IMG/VR virus record: IMGVR_UViG_3300034107_000416
Location: 1 to 38,533 of that record
Reading direction: 5' to 3' (one strand)
Length of the DNA: 38,533 bases
DNA from: a virus
Shown: one piece after another, positions 16,070-22,650 of the stretch
How the letters are laid out: every line of letters starts with the position of its first letter
Numbering within the stretch: the stretch's first letter is position 1
Program-made: the position numbers and the translations under genes
The notes under the pieces: model-generated
Seen by the model: only the letters and a program-made list of their open reading frames with translations
Databases searched by the model: none
What the model was told of the DNA's origin: nothing

Positions 16070-16335
16070 TCCTTGTTGAATAATGCGAATATGAATGCTG
16101 ATGTTGCTGCTGATGCTAGTGCGATTTTTTTCCAGATTGACTTTTTATTTGATAACTCAAAAAGCATTGAATTTTTTTGATTTAAGACTTCATTTGTCAG
16201 AAGAATTTGCGATTCCAGATCAACAATTTTCTTGCGCAATCTGATTGATAATTCCTGCATTTCAATGATTTCTTTTTCTTCATTTTCCAGCAGAATTTCA
16301 ATCTGTTCCTTTGTCAATTTTGAAATATCGTACAT
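16066..16335 (-). CDS. Coiled-coil protein with C-terminal membrane anchor
   Basis: An 89-residue protein with a long charged helix (about 8-62, rich in Glu, Leu, Ile and Lys, coiled-coil-like) and one hydrophobic segment at the end (about 68-86, IWKKIALASAATSAFIFAL). The layout matches the 115-residue protein at 21207 but the sequences are not obviously alike. A tail-anchored topology would place the coil in the cytoplasm. Function unknown. Confidence 0.6.
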   Translation of the reverse strand: MYDISKLTKEQIEILLENEEKEIIEMQELSIRLRKKIVDLESQILLTNEVLNQKNSMLFELSNKKSIWKKIALASAATSAFIFALFNKE

Positions 16336-16360
16336 CGTTTTTTGACAAATTTAGCAAAAA

Positions 16361-16519
16361 TCAACTTTTCAAATTTTTAGACTTTTTAGTGATTTTATAA
16401 TTCGAAAAATGTTTGTTCATTATGATTTGAATTCCCTTGTCATTGGATGCGTATAAGATCACCGGTGCTTGATTTATCCCATCAATCGTGAAGTACACCT
16501 TGACTGGTTGTTGTTTCAT
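16361..16519 (-). CDS. Small hypothetical protein, 52 residues
   Basis: A short gene beginning MKQQPVKVYFTIDGINQAPV and ending in a basic KKSKNLKS. Its ATG overlaps the stop of the upstream 79-residue gene in ATGA, and it fills what would otherwise be a 180-base gap. Predicted two or three beta strands and a helix; family not recognised. Confidence 0.65.
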   Translation of the reverse strand: MKQQPVKVYFTIDGINQAPVILYASNDKGIQIIMNKHFSNYKITKKSKNLKS

Positions 16520-16755
16520 AATATCAGGCTACAAACATTGATATCATGCGCAATTAGCATATCATCAATTTCTTTAAAAACATCATCAACACTTGGCCCA
16601 ATTATAGATTTTGAATCATAAGCACGATTCATATTCCGTTGAAGATTATTGCTAATATAATGCAGCACAATTGCCATATCAGTTGCTTTGATGCATCGCA
16701 GATGCGCCATCTGGTCATCTGCTTTATCCAGATCGAATTCAAGTGTTGCTTTCAT
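16516..16755 (-). CDS. Small hypothetical protein
   Basis: A 79-residue, acidic, mostly helical protein (MKATLEFDLDKADDQMAHLR; SVDDVFKEIDDMLIAH). The start was chosen because its ATG overlaps the methyltransferase stop (ATGA); a start at 16797 would lie deep in that gene. The pattern FDLDKADDQxAHLRCIKATDMAIVL is that of small phage proteins often found beside replication genes in Bacteroidota phages; function unknown. Confidence 0.7.
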   Translation of the reverse strand: MKATLEFDLDKADDQMAHLRCIKATDMAIVLHYISNNLQRNMNRAYDSKSIIGPSVDDVFKEIDDMLIAHDINVCSLIL

Positions 16756-17810
16756 TTTAAGTATGAAAAAATGTGCGAAATAACATCGACTGTCCATCCA
16801 TTGCCTATCATCTTATATCGTTGCGAATCGCTAACATGATTGGTATAATTATCCTTAACGGTTTGCAATCGTTCGCATTCGATTGGCGTTAATCTGCGAA
16901 TTCGTGATGTTGGTATAATCTCAATTGCATTCGTATTTCCGGTATCAAGGCAATATGTTTTGCCATCTGTTCGACTTAATGGCTCAGTACCACCTTTTCC
17001 AGTTGTTGATGATCTAGGCATTGTGTTGTGGACTATTAATTGATTATCTCTTCCTTGTTTGTAGTATCCACTAATTAAACACATAGATTTATTTTCATTA
17101 TCAAGACACTTATCGCCACCTTCTGACCTTGCAAACCTATCTATTGCTTTCTCACTCAAAAAATACTTTTCATCAACTTCAGTTTCAAGTATATCTTTTA
17201 GCAAAATACCTTTGTCTTTTGGTTGCTGAATTATACTTTCTAAATCGCCAAATAAGCCAGCTGGTTGCATTCCTATGTTAGTCCAATAAATGCGCTTGCG
17301 ATTCTGAGCCGATACAAGTGCAGAATTGATATGAATACCACGCAGTCCAATTGCCTTACTTAAAACCATTTCCCACTTTTCACCCATCTCCACATTTTCA
17401 AGAAGAAAATAAATATTAGGATTTTTGGCTCTGCATTCGTTCAGTACTCGCATATACTCCCAAAATAAATATGACTGGCCAACAAATTCATATCCTTCTT
17501 CTTTCAGTTGAAGATAGTGTTCTAGGGTTAGAATCTCAACTTCATCAACAGTTGACATTCCATTTCGCTTTCCGGCAAAGCTGAATGACTGACAAGGTGA
17601 TCCACCAATCAGTAAATCAATTTTTGGTAAATCGTTGCCATTAACATTTACAACCGATCCAAGTTGAATCGCATTGGGGTAGTTAGCCATTGTAACTGTT
17701 ATGGCATATTTATCAATTTCGGATGCAAAGTATTTTTCAACCTTGATTCCAGATCGTTCTAATGCTTGCTGACCACAAGACATTCCGTCAAACAGACTTA
17801 ATACATTCAT
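16752..17810 (-). CDS. DNA (cytosine-5) methyltransferase
   Basis: A 352-residue C5 methyltransferase. Motif I is SLFDGMSCGQQAL (5-17), motif IV is GGSPCQSFSFAG (69-80) with catalytic Cys73, motif VI is ENV (138-140), and motif VIII is SAQNRKRIYW (167-176). The C-terminal RRLTPIECERLQ and MIGNGWTVDVI are motifs IX and X, so all essential parts are present. There is no partner restriction enzyme nearby, so it is a solitary phage enzyme, probably shielding phage DNA from host restriction. It follows the DUF1599-like gene with an ATGA overlap. Confidence 0.94.
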   Translation of the reverse strand: MNVLSLFDGMSCGQQALERSGIKVEKYFASEIDKYAITVTMANYPNAIQLGSVVNVNGNDLPKIDLLIGGSPCQSFSFAGKRNGMSTVDEVEILTLEHYLQLKEEGYEFVGQSYLFWEYMRVLNECRAKNPNIYFLLENVEMGEKWEMVLSKAIGLRGIHINSALVSAQNRKRIYWTNIGMQPAGLFGDLESIIQQPKDKGILLKDILETEVDEKYFLSEKAIDRFARSEGGDKCLDNENKSMCLISGYYKQGRDNQLIVHNTMPRSSTTGKGGTEPLSRTDGKTYCLDTGNTNAIEIIPTSRIRRLTPIECERLQTVKDNYTNHVSDSQRYKMIGNGWTVDVISHIFSYLK

Positions 17811-18109
17811 TTTTTTTCGGTTAAAATCATGTGAAGAAGGACTGAATAATTGGCCAAATCCAAGACTGAATCCTGGATACTTTCATTGGATGGTTCACCT
17901 TTAGCATTTAGCAACACACCAAGTCTGGCAACCTTAGTTGCTATAATGGACAGACAATTGACTTCTGGCTTGATGCCACATATCTGACCGGCCATCTTGA
18001 AGTTGGACAGCCGGTCATTGTTTGCATAATCGTTGGATTTTGAAATCAAAACCTTGTGCATTTTAGCTGTGAATGCTTCGAATGCTTCGAATTGTTCTTG
18101 ATGATTCAT
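17807..18109 (-). CDS. DUF1599/Nmad1-like protein
   Basis: A 100-residue helical protein with the conserved core KSNDYANNDRLSNFKMAGQI (about 24-43), then KVARL and QDSVLDLANYSVLLHMIL. This matches the DUF1599 family, which I recall as 'nucleotide modification associated domain 1', found with base-modifying enzymes in phages. Its ATG overlaps the upstream stop (TAATG), which rejects a longer start at 18142, and its end overlaps the methyltransferase start, consistent with a shared role in DNA modification or nucleotide handling. No catalytic mechanism is established. Confidence 0.75.
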   Translation of the reverse strand: MNHQEQFEAFEAFTAKMHKVLISKSNDYANNDRLSNFKMAGQICGIKPEVNCLSIIATKVARLGVLLNAKGEPSNESIQDSVLDLANYSVLLHMILTEKK

Positions 18110-18378
18110 TAATCGTTTTCTCCACAATAATCTACACCCCAATTCTTAATTTCTTGTTGCCATTCTGCAATCATATCGCAGGTTGCAATGTCAATTTCTT
18201 CATCCTCCGGTGTATTCGCAGATAAGATTTCAATTGATTCAATATCCCAAATAGGTGATCCAATATCGGTGTATGTTGAACCCCAATATTCATACTGGCC
18301 AATCCCAGTTGTGCCATTCTGCACCCAGTTGATAGTGTAATGGATGACATATCCATTGATTTCAATTTCACGTTCCAT
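18109..18378 (-). CDS. Hypothetical protein
   Basis: An 89-residue acidic protein beginning MEREIEINGYVIHYTINWVQ. The first half is beta-like, the second helical (IDIATCDMIAEWQQEIKNWG). The ATG overlaps the stop of the 34-residue membrane protein gene (TAATG); a longer reading from a TTG at 18528 would run over a promoter and another gene and was rejected. Family not recognised. Confidence 0.7.
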   Translation of the reverse strand: MEREIEINGYVIHYTINWVQNGTTGIGQYEYWGSTYTDIGSPIWDIESIEILSANTPEDEEIDIATCDMIAEWQQEIKNWGVDYCGEND

Positions 18379-18482
18379 TACCATCCTTCGATTATAGATG
18401 AAACAATGATTAAGGCGAATAAGGTTGCGAATGCTTTGACAGCAACCCAGTTTTCGTTTGGCATTTTTTCTTCTTGGTACAT
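18378..18482 (-). CDS. 34-residue single-pass membrane protein
   Basis: A short gene: MYQEEKMPNENWVAVKAF, then a hydrophobic segment (about 15-31) ending ...IIEGW. It starts about 24 bases after a strong Bacteroidota-type promoter and its stop overlaps the next start (TAATG). A second 34-residue membrane protein at 28778 follows the same kind of promoter. Function unknown; small phage membrane proteins of this size may modify host envelope processes. Confidence 0.62.
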   Translation of the reverse strand: MYQEEKMPNENWVAVKAFATLFALIIVSSIIEGW

Positions 18483-18505
18483 TTTTTTTGTTTTTGATTG
18501 TTTGG

Positions 18506-18537
18506 CAAATGAAGTATAGAGATTTCAATTCTGCAAA
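18506..18537 (-). promoter_or_regulatory. Early promoter, repeated type
   Basis: On the minus strand TTTG (18537-18534), 20 bases, then TTCATTTG (18513-18506). The upstream flank GAAAATAAATTTGCAG and downstream CCAAACA are nearly the same as at the promoters at 22284 and 28461. It drives the genes from 18482 leftward (membrane protein, DUF1599-like, methyltransferase). Confidence 0.65.
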
Positions 18538-18550
18538 TTTATTTTCAAAA

Positions 18551-18736
18551 TTATCTATTAAGAAATTTGGAAAGGTAGAAGGTTGCTGATTCCATCAATT
18601 CGATTTCACCTTCTAATCGCTTCTTTAGCGTTCCGTATTTGGCCTGCGTCAACTTGTACCGGTTGCGATGTGATATGCGACTGAAGGCATCAATGACATC
18701 CTGAAGAAGCATCTTCTTGTCATCGTTTGTCTTCAT
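18551..18736 (-). CDS. Small basic hypothetical protein
   Basis: A 61-residue basic helical protein (DVIDAFSRISHRNRYKLTQAKYG; KKRLEGEIELMESATFYLSKF). It begins within the last 17 bases of the 107-residue gene, and a later ATG at 18712 is possible. It is the last gene before a new promoter. Family not recognised. Confidence 0.55.
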   Translation of the reverse strand: MKTNDDKKMLLQDVIDAFSRISHRNRYKLTQAKYGTLKKRLEGEIELMESATFYLSKFLNR

Positions 18737-19043
18737 GATATTCGAATTTATTCAGATGATCAATCAACGCATTGCGTTCATTGGCTTCCATGTCGAAGAT
18801 GTCAGCAACTAACTTAACCAGACTGGTATTCAGATTTTCTTCATCATCTGCATATGTTCCAAGTCCTTTGTGAAGTGTTTTTTCGAAGTTTTCGCAATCA
18901 TTCAGGATCCGGTTAAAGTGCAGCTTCATTTCACCTTTCAGTCCTTTTGCATCATTGAATTTCACAACTGTGCCAAAGCAGATCAATGCCTTAACTGCAT
19001 ATACGAATTTTGAAAAGTCTAAAGCACGATTATTTTTTGTCAT
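18720..19043 (-). CDS. Hypothetical helical protein
   Basis: A 107-residue, mostly helical protein (RALDFSKFVYAVKALICFGT; NRILNDCENFEKTLHKGL; ERNALIDHLNKFEY). It overlaps the 3' end of the 274-residue gene by 14 bases. It resembles small helical proteins accompanying replication genes in Bacteroidota phages; no function is known. Confidence 0.65.
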   Translation of the reverse strand: MTKNNRALDFSKFVYAVKALICFGTVVKFNDAKGLKGEMKLHFNRILNDCENFEKTLHKGLGTYADDEENLNTSLVKLVADIFDMEANERNALIDHLNKFEYHEDKR

Positions 19044-19854
19044 TTAAGCTGTTTTTATAAATTTGAAGTAATTGTTTTTTGTCAGTCGAATTAATAAAGT
19101 TGATCAGCATTTCCTTTTTGCTGGCTTCAACTGCCTTTTTGAAGATTGGATTTTCTCGCCATTCTGGAATTGACATCGCAGAATAATCGGGTAATGCATC
19201 CAGATAATCCTTGAATTGATATGCTTGCTTTCTTTTCGCATGATCTCGCAGGACTTCCATCGGCATCCCTTCAATGAATTTTTTTAACTGTTTGTATAGG
19301 ATATTTAATTTTTCTTCATTAGATGGCTTGTAAGCACCGATATTTTCCAATTTGGCATAATATACTGCAATGCCAGTTTCATGCTTCTGTGGATCGTTTA
19401 TGAAGTCGCTGAAGGCATTCAGCATGATAGAATGCTTTTCGGTTTCTGAAACTTCTTGAATTTCTCTAATTGGTAGGTATGGCATTGTTGATTTTTCTGA
19501 ATGATTTAATCTGAATTCTTTGTACCAACAGAAAATATTTGCTGCCGATAGGACTGTCAATTGATTTTCTAGCTTGATTTCTCCATAAGATGCCATGCTG
19601 ATCGATAGGCATATGTCATCGACAAATGCACCTGGATATGTTGCCAGTATTTTTTTGATGACTTCTTGTGCTGTAATTGCAATTACTTGTCCAGATGTCG
19701 ATACACCCATGACCATTGCAGCTTTGAAAATTGAATCTGCAATCTTGCTTTCAACTGAATTTCTATTCTGCGAATAATCGTAATTCAGTCGACCTGGTTT
19801 TTCTAGTGCTGGATTTCGTTCCAGACTTGAATTAATAATTTGTAATTGGTTCAT
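19030..19854 (-). CDS. Putative replication-associated protein
   Basis: A 274-residue protein with the central stretch ATYPGAFVDDICLSISMASYGEIKLENQ and SAANIFCWYKEFRLN (about 93-155), then a basic helical C-terminus ending in DKK. The arrangement recalls a family of Bacteroidota phage and plasmid proteins (DUF6633-like) that follow a replication initiator; I could not confirm it. The 3' end of the initiator-like gene overlaps its start by 23 bases, so they are translated together. A helicase loader or initiator-partner role is a guess. Confidence 0.5.
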   Translation of the reverse strand: MNQLQIINSSLERNPALEKPGRLNYDYSQNRNSVESKIADSIFKAAMVMGVSTSGQVIAITAQEVIKKILATYPGAFVDDICLSISMASYGEIKLENQLTVLSAANIFCWYKEFRLNHSEKSTMPYLPIREIQEVSETEKHSIMLNAFSDFINDPQKHETGIAVYYAKLENIGAYKPSNEEKLNILYKQLKKFIEGMPMEVLRDHAKRKQAYQFKDYLDALPDYSAMSIPEWRENPIFKKAVEASKKEMLINFINSTDKKQLLQIYKNSLNDKK

Positions 19855-20602
19855 TTTTTTGAGAGTTAATTAAGTTCATTGCGATATCGTATTCAATTTT
19901 TATTGAATCAATTTTATCTGGTTTTTGATTTTTAAAACCATTTCCAGTTTTTAAGGCAAAAATTCCTTTGTATCCAGATGCGATTGATGTGTCAATAATT
20001 TTTTCAGCGATTTCAAATTGTCCGTTAGATAATTCAATTAATTTTTTTACAAAAGTATTAAGGGTATCCTGGCTCTTGTACTTTTCATTGTGCTGGCTTT
20101 TCTTGTAATCCAACCACCGATGAATTAACGGTTCAAAAAAACCAAAATCATCAAAATTTAATTTTGACTGAATTATAGTCTTATTGTTCTGTATTATTTC
20201 ATTGTTCTTATTAGTTCTAATACATTCTATTATGGTATCAACTGCTTTATCAGTTGCTTCATCAACTGCTTTGTCAGTTGCTTTGTCAAGTGCTTTGTCA
20301 ACTGCTTTGTCAGAATTTGATAAAGCAACTATTTTACTTTGATGTTGATTGCTTGAATTTTTAACAATAATCACAAATCCAAATTCCACCAAATCATCAA
20401 GAATCTTCTTATAAGTGTTATAAGAAGCAATGCCAAGTGCTTCCATAGTATAAGTTGTAGGAAGACCAAATTCGGATTTTTGGCCTATCCTATTCCACTT
20501 ATCAACCAAGTAAAAATAAAATTCAGAATGGTTTGCTTTTATTTTTTGAGAATTTTCAAATTTAAAATCAAACCAATTTCTGGTTAATTCGTACCCATTC
20601 AT
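19832..20602 (-). CDS. Replication-initiator-like winged-helix protein
   Basis: A 256-residue protein. Residues 1-95 (NGYELTRNWFDFKFENSQKI, LPTTYTMEALGIASYNTYKK, ILDDLVEFGFVIIVKNS) form a winged-helix domain of the type seen in Bacteroidota phage and prophage replication proteins. Residues 98-122 are six tandem DKAx units (DKAVDKALDKATDKAVDEAT...). The C-terminal half is helical and DnaD-like (NEKYKSQDTLNTFVKKLIEL, FEIAEKIIDTSIASGYKGIF). It probably binds the origin and recruits the host helicase, since no polymerase gene is present. The repeat may itself lie in the origin. Confidence 0.75.
   Translation of the reverse strand: MNGYELTRNWFDFKFENSQKIKANHSEFYFYLVDKWNRIGQKSEFGLPTTYTMEALGIASYNTYKKILDDLVEFGFVIIVKNSSNQHQSKIVALSNSDKAVDKALDKATDKAVDEATDKAVDTIIECIRTNKNNEIIQNNKTIIQSKLNFDDFGFFEPLIHRWLDYKKSQHNEKYKSQDTLNTFVKKLIELSNGQFEIAEKIIDTSIASGYKGIFALKTGNGFKNQKPDKIDSIKIEYDIAMNLINSQKNEPITNY
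20237..20311 (-). repeat. Tandem DKAx-coding repeats
   Basis: Six in-frame 12-base units (encoding DKAV, DKAL, DKAT, DKAV, DEAT, DKAV) sit inside the replication-initiator-like gene. Repeats inside initiator genes are known to act as binding iterons in some phages, so this is a possible origin segment. It is not a CRISPR array. Confidence 0.75.
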
Positions 20603-20608
20603 AACCGG

Positions 20609-20833
20609 TTACGATTTGGTTACTTTTAGTAACTGATCTGTTTCTACTTTATCAATCATTCCATTCAATTCATTTCTAAATTCAATAGCTGTTTTATAGT
20701 CAAGTTTAATATTTGTGCATATGTTAGAATCAAATTGATCATATATATGAATAAATATTTCATTTGATTTTGGTATCAATAAAGCAACCATTTCCATTTC
20801 TGGATACCCAAGAAAAACTTTTTTAACTGCCAT
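20609..20833 (-). CDS. Hypothetical protein downstream of leader or attenuator
   Basis: A 74-residue beta-alpha protein (VKKVFLGYPEMEMVALLIPKSNEIFIHIYD; DYKTAIEFRNELNGMIDKV). It lies directly after a transcription terminator with only about 11 bases between T-run and ATG, so its expression, and that of the initiator-like gene six bases downstream, depends on readthrough or regulated antitermination. Family not recognised. Confidence 0.65.
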   Translation of the reverse strand: MAVKKVFLGYPEMEMVALLIPKSNEIFIHIYDQFDSNICTNIKLDYKTAIEFRNELNGMIDKVETDQLLKVTKS

Positions 20834-20844
20834 AATTTTAAAAT

Positions 20845-20913
20845 AAAAAAACCTTATTCTACTTTCATTGGTGATCCCAGCTAGCAGCTGCCAATTACTT
20901 ATAGAATAAGGTT
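20845..20913 (-). terminator. Intrinsic terminator with 12-bp stem
   Basis: On the minus strand AACCTTATTCTA (20913-20902) pairs perfectly with TAGAATAAGGTT (20861-20850), followed by T7 (20851-20845). The loop is 40 bases and can form an inner ATTGG/CCAAT stem. It lies just before the ATG at 20833, so it can act as an attenuator. Confidence 0.85.
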
Positions 20914-20975
20914 CTTAATGTCTTCGTTTTGCTAGATGTGTTGCTGCATGGGATCAATCATGTTTTTCAGCTACG
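20845..20975 (-). ncRNA. Candidate small RNA or regulatory leader with pseudoknot potential
   Basis: A noncoding interval of about 137 bases carries, in minus-strand order, a promoter, TGATCCCA (20956-20949), the first terminator arm (20913-20902), TGGGATCA (20879-20872) and the second terminator arm with T-run. The first and third segments are complementary, as are the second and fourth, so the pairs interleave: either a pseudoknot or two competing structures. GCAGC and GCTGC extend the first pair. The only frame inside is nine codons (MIDPMQQHI, 20961-20932), which could be an attenuation leader. A stand-alone RNA of about 125 bases or an attenuator for the downstream replication genes are both possible; no known riboswitch was recognised. 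Confidence 0.5.
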
Positions 20976-21207
20976 GATGCAAATATAAATCAATTTTTAT
21001 ATGGCTGCAAATCGTTTTGAAAATTTTTAGCTGTTTTTCGTACTGTTCAAGAAAATGAAGATTTGACTTTATGTAGTCGATTTCTTCACGAATGATATGC
21101 TTGGCATCGGCATATCTTGGATGATCATATTTCTTCTGCGCAAAATTCAATTCCCGATTCAACCGGTACTTTGTGCGTCTTATATCGTATCCAATTGATT
21201 CTGCCAT
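20971..21207 (-). CDS. Hypothetical helical protein
   Basis: A 78-residue basic helical protein (MAESIGYDIRRTKYRLNREL; IIREEIDYIKSNLHFLEQYE). The ATG at 21207 overlaps the stop of the upstream gene (TAATG), so I prefer it to an ATG six codons earlier. The -33 and -7 elements of the next promoter lie in its last codons. Family not recognised. Confidence 0.65.
   Translation of the reverse strand: MAESIGYDIRRTKYRLNRELNFAQKKYDHPRYADAKHIIREEIDYIKSNLHFLEQYEKQLKIFKTICSHIKIDLYLHP
20980..21011 (-). promoter_or_regulatory. Promoter of the structured leader
   Basis: On the minus strand TTTG (21011-21008), exactly 20 bases, then TATATTTG (20987-20980), an exact Bacteroidota consensus. It overlaps the last codons of the upstream gene and initiates transcription just before the structured leader. 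Confidence 0.7.
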
Positions 21208-21554
21208 TATAGTGATGCAATCCAAGTTATGATGCCAATTAAATTTATTGCAATCATTGCGAAAAAAGCAAACTTGAAAAATGTTTTAGTATTTTCAATT
21301 GACTTCATATCTTCTGCATAATCTTCAAGGTGTTCCAATACTACTTGATAATCGGCAACCTGGATATCATACTGTGATGACAGCTGATTGTACTTGCCTT
21401 CCATCCGGATGCCGTAATCAGTTGCAGATTCCAGACTCTTGACAAGTTCTTCCTGCATGAATTTCTGTTTGTCAAGTTCAATCTTGTAGTAGGACTTGGA
21501 GTTTTGCAGTTTCTTAATTTTCTCCTGAAGGGATTCGATTGTTGGTTTTTCCAT
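21207..21554 (-). CDS. Coiled-coil protein with C-terminal membrane anchor
   Basis: A 115-residue protein: helical charged region (about 1-90, EKPTIESLQEKIKKLQNSK, YYKIELDKQKFMQEELV) and a C-terminal hydrophobic segment (about 92-113, FFKFAFFAMIAINLIGIITW). The start at MEKPTIES was chosen because the alternative TTG at 21572 lies in the promoter -7 box. A tail-anchored cytoplasmic coil is likely; function unknown. It is the first gene of a new transcription unit. Confidence 0.65.
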   Translation of the reverse strand: MEKPTIESLQEKIKKLQNSKSYYKIELDKQKFMQEELVKSLESATDYGIRMEGKYNQLSSQYDIQVADYQVVLEHLEDYAEDMKSIENTKTFFKFAFFAMIAINLIGIITWIASL

Positions 21555-21569
21555 TGTTTTAATTTTTGG

Positions 21570-21600
21570 CAAATAAATATGTAGTCATTTTATTTTGCAA
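21570..21600 (-). promoter_or_regulatory. Early promoter, repeated type
   Basis: On the minus strand TTG (21600-21598), exactly 20 bases, then TTTATTTG (21577-21570), with ATG 16 bases further on. It shares CTTGCA and TTTATTTGC with the plus-strand promoter at 28461 and sits at the 3' end of the VRR-NUC gene. Confidence 0.7.
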
Positions 21601-22015
21601 GTTTTTTTTCATTGAAATACCAGTCAACCCAATATATAACTTCATCCAGCGAATTGCTGACTAATATCAACCAGTTCCGGTCATGTAGTGCCTTCAGACA
21701 TTGAATCTGTAATGGTGATGGTTTATTCTTGCCAACCTTCAATTCAATCGCAAATCCTGAATATCCATTTTTCTGATCAAAAATCAGAATATCTGGAATA
21801 CCTGGTTTCACTCCCATTTTCTTCAATTTGGTTGCCACAATTATATTCCGTTGACCGCCATTCGGTGGATGTGTCCAGAATGCGTTGCTGAAGTTCAAAT
21901 ACGATGCCACCACCATCTGCAATTGATCTTCTGTGCCAATGTATGGTTTAAATTGTGCAATTGATTCTGGTGCATTTGTGGACTTAGGAATAAATTCAAA
22001 GGAAAATCCGGTCAT
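21590..22015 (-). CDS. VRR-NUC domain nuclease
   Basis: A 141-residue stand-alone VRR-NUC protein. The core is HPPNGGQRN (49-57), LKKMGVKPGIPDILIF (64-79) with catalytic Asp75, and FAIELKVGKNKPSPLQ (88-103) with Glu91 and Lys93, the PD-(D/E)xK set; Glu29 in TEDQLQ completes it. Phage members act as Holliday-junction or structure-specific endonucleases in replication and recombination, which fits the SSB and ERF genes across the divergent promoter region. Length is normal for the stand-alone phage type. Confidence 0.9.
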   Translation of the reverse strand: MTGFSFEFIPKSTNAPESIAQFKPYIGTEDQLQMVVASYLNFSNAFWTHPPNGGQRNIIVATKLKKMGVKPGIPDILIFDQKNGYSGFAIELKVGKNKPSPLQIQCLKALHDRNWLILVSNSLDEVIYWVDWYFNEKKLAK

Positions 22016-22066
22016 ATTTTTTATTGTTTGCTTTTTTGTGTTCTATTTTGCAAAAATATTAATAAA

Positions 22067-22276
22067 ATGGAAACGGAACTACAATTAACGATGGCAGAGT
22101 TTGCAAGAAAATATGATATGACTCAATCAATGGTTTTTCGCCATATTAACTTGCTGGAAACCATCAAATCTGATCATTCAATCAAGCCAAAAATATTTGA
22201 TAATGAAAACAATCGACTAGCAGTTGATACCATTCGAGCCATCAAAAGAGGAGTAAAAAAGAAAGTAGCAATTTGA
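22067..22276 (+). CDS. Small HTH DNA-binding protein
   Basis: A 69-residue protein: TMAEFARKYDMTQSMVFRHI is a helix-turn-helix, with a basic end (RAIKRGVKKKV). The ATG at 22067 follows an A/T-rich leader; a longer start at 22028 would lie in the divergent promoter region. It is the first gene of the plus-strand recombination unit and is transcribed away from the VRR-NUC gene, so it may regulate both directions. Family not certain. Confidence 0.65.
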   Translation: METELQLTMAEFARKYDMTQSMVFRHINLLETIKSDHSIKPKIFDNENNRLAVDTIRAIKRGVKKKVAI

Positions 22277-22283
22277 AAATAAA

Positions 22284-22315
22284 TTTGCACAATACATTTG
22301 AACCTTGTTTATTTG
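22284..22315 (+). promoter_or_regulatory. Early promoter, repeated type
   Basis: TTTG (22284-22287), exactly 20 bases, then TTTATTTG (22308-22315), 24 bases before the SSB-like gene start. The flank GAAAATAAATTTGCA upstream and CTGAACA downstream recur at 28461. A second overlapping -7 match, TACATTTG, lies in the spacer. Confidence 0.65.
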
Positions 22316-22339
22316 CTGAACATTTAAACAATATCAAAA

Positions 22340-22648
22340 ATGGCAACAATAATTTCAGCAAGCATCGATTTGACAAAAATTGACAAGTCAAGAATCGTAC
22401 CTGGTAAAAATGGTGCGCAGTATTACAACATTCAAGTAAATCTTAATGACGAGGTTGATAATTATGGAAACAATGTTTCTGTGACTACCAACCAATCGAA
22501 AGAAGAAAGAGATGCCAAGACTCCAAAGACTTATCTGGGCAATGGTAAGACTGTCTGGTCATCACAAGGCACACCGGCATCTGCACCAGCACCAGTTGCG
22601 CCAAAAGTTAGTGTTCCGGTTGTTACATCAGATGATCTTCCATTCTAA
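22340..22648 (+). CDS. SSB-like single-stranded DNA-binding protein
   Basis: A 102-residue protein with an OB-type beta domain (ISASIDLTKIDKSRIVPGKN; YYNIQVNLNDEVDNYGNN), a Pro/Ala linker and the acidic-hydrophobic tail SDDLPF, the hallmark that SSBs use to contact partner proteins. It belongs to a compact SSB type of Bacteroidota phages. It directly precedes the ERF gene (two-base gap), as expected for a recombination unit. Confidence 0.82.
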   Translation: MATIISASIDLTKIDKSRIVPGKNGAQYYNIQVNLNDEVDNYGNNVSVTTNQSKEERDAKTPKTYLGNGKTVWSSQGTPASAPAPVAPKVSVPVVTSDDLPF

Positions 22649-22650
22649 TC

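Noticed and set aside
16346-16353. TAAATTTG upstream of the gene at 16066, and other isolated TAnnTTTG boxes (12741, 22051, 27200)
   Set aside because: A six-base specified motif occurs often by chance in AT-rich DNA. These lack a TTG at 19-21 bases, so they were not called as promoters.
18109-18528. 139-residue minus-strand frame beginning at 18528
   Set aside because: Its start is a TTG lying within the promoter spacer, and the first 50 codons overlap the 34-residue membrane gene in another frame. The ATG at 18378 with a TAATG junction is preferred.
20237-20311. Possible CRISPR array at the DKAx-coding repeats
   Set aside because: Units are 12 bases, contiguous, in frame and inside a gene; there are no spacers. 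No CRISPR array was seen elsewhere.
21207-21572. Longer start (TTG at 21572) for the coiled-coil membrane protein
   Set aside because: The TTG belongs to the -7 promoter box TTTATTTG, so it would not be in the transcript.
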